Shown here: piece by piece, positions 5,585 through 8,758 of the stretch
How the letters are laid out: every line of letters begins with the position of its first letter
Numbering within the stretch: position 1 is the first letter of the stretch
Assembly: GCA_013822915.1 (NCBI GenBank)
Contig: PNLG01000272.1
Coordinates: 1-8,758, forward strand
DNA length: 8,758 nucleotides
Direction of reading: 5' to 3'
From: Sphingomonas sp.
Lineage (GTDB): Bacteria; Pseudomonadota; Alphaproteobacteria; Sphingomonadales; Sphingomonadaceae
Translations under genes and position numbers: made by a program
The notes under the pieces: generated by a model
Database searches by the model: none
What the model was told of the DNA's origin: nothing
Seen by the model: only the letters and a program-made list of their open reading frames with translations

Positions 5585-5836
5585 ATGCGCAACACGTCAA
5601 TCGCGCTCAGCGATCACTGGGTGAAGTTCACCGCCGATCTGGTCGCCAGCGGCCGTTATGGCTCGACCAGCGAAGTCGTGCGTGAAGGCCTGCGGCTGGT
5701 CGAGGCGCGGCAACGGCGGCTGGCGGAGCTTAGTGCAGCGATCGAGGAAGGCGAGGCGAGCGGCTTTGTCGATGATTTCGACTTTGATGCCTATATCGCT
5801 GACGTCGAAGCCGAAAGCCCCGATCGCGCCGCATGA
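5585..5836 (+). CDS. parD: ParD-family antitoxin (ribbon-helix-helix)
   Basis: The 83-residue protein has the classic ParD N-terminal ribbon-helix-helix DNA-binding domain: a beta strand, NTSIALSD (3-10), helix 1, HWVKFTADLVASGRYG (11-26), and helix 2 with the hallmark STSEVVREGLRLVE (27-40). The acidic C-terminal part (EEGEASGFVDDFDFDAYIADVE, about 54-75) is the type of segment that wraps and neutralises ParE. The start is ATG 5585, about 10 bases after GGGGGGAGG; the frame is open 15 codons further upstream to GTG-like starts, but those lack a ribosome site and would run into the divergent gene's start region. Its stop TGA overlaps the parE ATG by 4 bases (ATGA), typical of translational coupling that keeps antitoxin in excess. 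It probably represses its own promoter. Confidence 0.92.
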   Translation: MRNTSIALSDHWVKFTADLVASGRYGSTSEVVREGLRLVEARQRRLAELSAAIEEGEASGFVDDFDFDAYIADVEAESPDRAA

Positions 5837-6123
5837 GGCAACGCTGGTCGACCAAAGCACTGAGTGATCTTGACGCGATCCGCGACCGTTCGCGGCAAGA
5901 ATGGGGTGCCGCGCAAACCGCCAGCTATCTGCGCGCCCTCTGCTCAGCGGTTGCCCTTGCCGCACAGGCGCCGCTGCGGGCGGCGTCGGCCGACCATTAT
6001 CGCCCCGGCTATCGCAAGGTTATTGCGGGCGCACACCTCGTATTTTTCCGCATCAACGGCGATGTGATCGAAATCGCTCGCGTCCTGCACGCCGCCATGG
6101 ACGTGGAGCCCCGCCTCGACTGA
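5833..6123 (+). CDS. parE: ParE-family toxin (RelE/ParE superfamily)
   Basis: The 96-residue protein has the RelE/ParE fold pattern: WSTKALSDLDAIRDRSRQEWG (5-25), with the DL-x-x-I-x-x-x-x-x-x-x-W-G helix pair, an alanine/leucine-rich second helix (27-46), then the beta-sheet core, RPGYRKVIAGAHLVFFRINGDVIEIARVLHAAMD (57-90). The RVLHxxMD ending is the strongest ParE-type signature. Characterised ParE proteins, such as that of plasmid RK2, inhibit DNA gyrase and block replication; whether this copy does is inference. It is not annotated in the topoisomerase IV sense (that parE is unrelated). The gene is translationally coupled to parD by a 4-base overlap. Its stop ends 3 bases before the end of convergent gyrA, so there is no room for a terminator between them. 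The length is normal and the reading frame intact, so the module looks functional. Confidence 0.91.
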   Translation: MRQRWSTKALSDLDAIRDRSRQEWGAAQTASYLRALCSAVALAAQAPLRAASADHYRPGYRKVIAGAHLVFFRINGDVIEIARVLHAAMDVEPRLD

Positions 6124-6126
6124 CAA

Positions 6127-8758
<2,632 letters not shown>

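Overview
This GC-rich window looks like the chromosome of an alphaproteobacterium, most likely a sphingomonad. That is inferred from the style of the TrmFO, GyrA and ParD/ParE proteins and from the lineage-typical insertion in the GyrA C-terminal domain; no rRNA is present to confirm it. Coding density is very high: no gap between genes exceeds about 110 bases. I saw no tRNA, rRNA, CRISPR array or classical insertion sequence.

Layout. Left end, plus strand: the end or all of a squalene/phytoene-synthase-like gene (8-676), then a membrane-anchored EF-hand protein (734-1216). Next comes a run of five minus-strand genes, read from right to left: a DUF952 protein (5541-5194), a 69-residue protein of unknown function (5107-4898), a DNA methyltransferase with a C-terminal Mrr-like nuclease domain (4791-3091), a GxxExxY-family PD-(D/E)XK protein (3045-2617) and the tRNA methyltransferase TrmFO (2594-1284). 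Then a plus-strand ParD/ParE toxin-antitoxin pair (5585-6123), diverging from the DUF952 gene. Finally, on the minus strand, gyrA fills 6127 to the right edge and runs off the window before its true start codon.

How the parts fit. The two core genes (trmFO, gyrA) border an accessory block with three defence- or mobility-flavoured parts: a fused methyltransferase-nuclease, a GxxExxY gene enclosed by inverted repeats that looks like a small inserted cassette, and a parDE module. The most striking arrangement is parE ending 3 bases from the end of convergent gyrA, because gyrase is the known target of characterised ParE toxins. The GxxExxY cassette sits exactly between the methyltransferase stop and trmFO, so it may now supply the 5' context of trmFO.

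Nothing here can be called a wholly new system from sequence alone. The best candidates for a second look are the parDE-gyrA arrangement, the inverted-repeat GxxExxY cassette, and the methyltransferase-nuclease fusion with its locally AT-richer central region.
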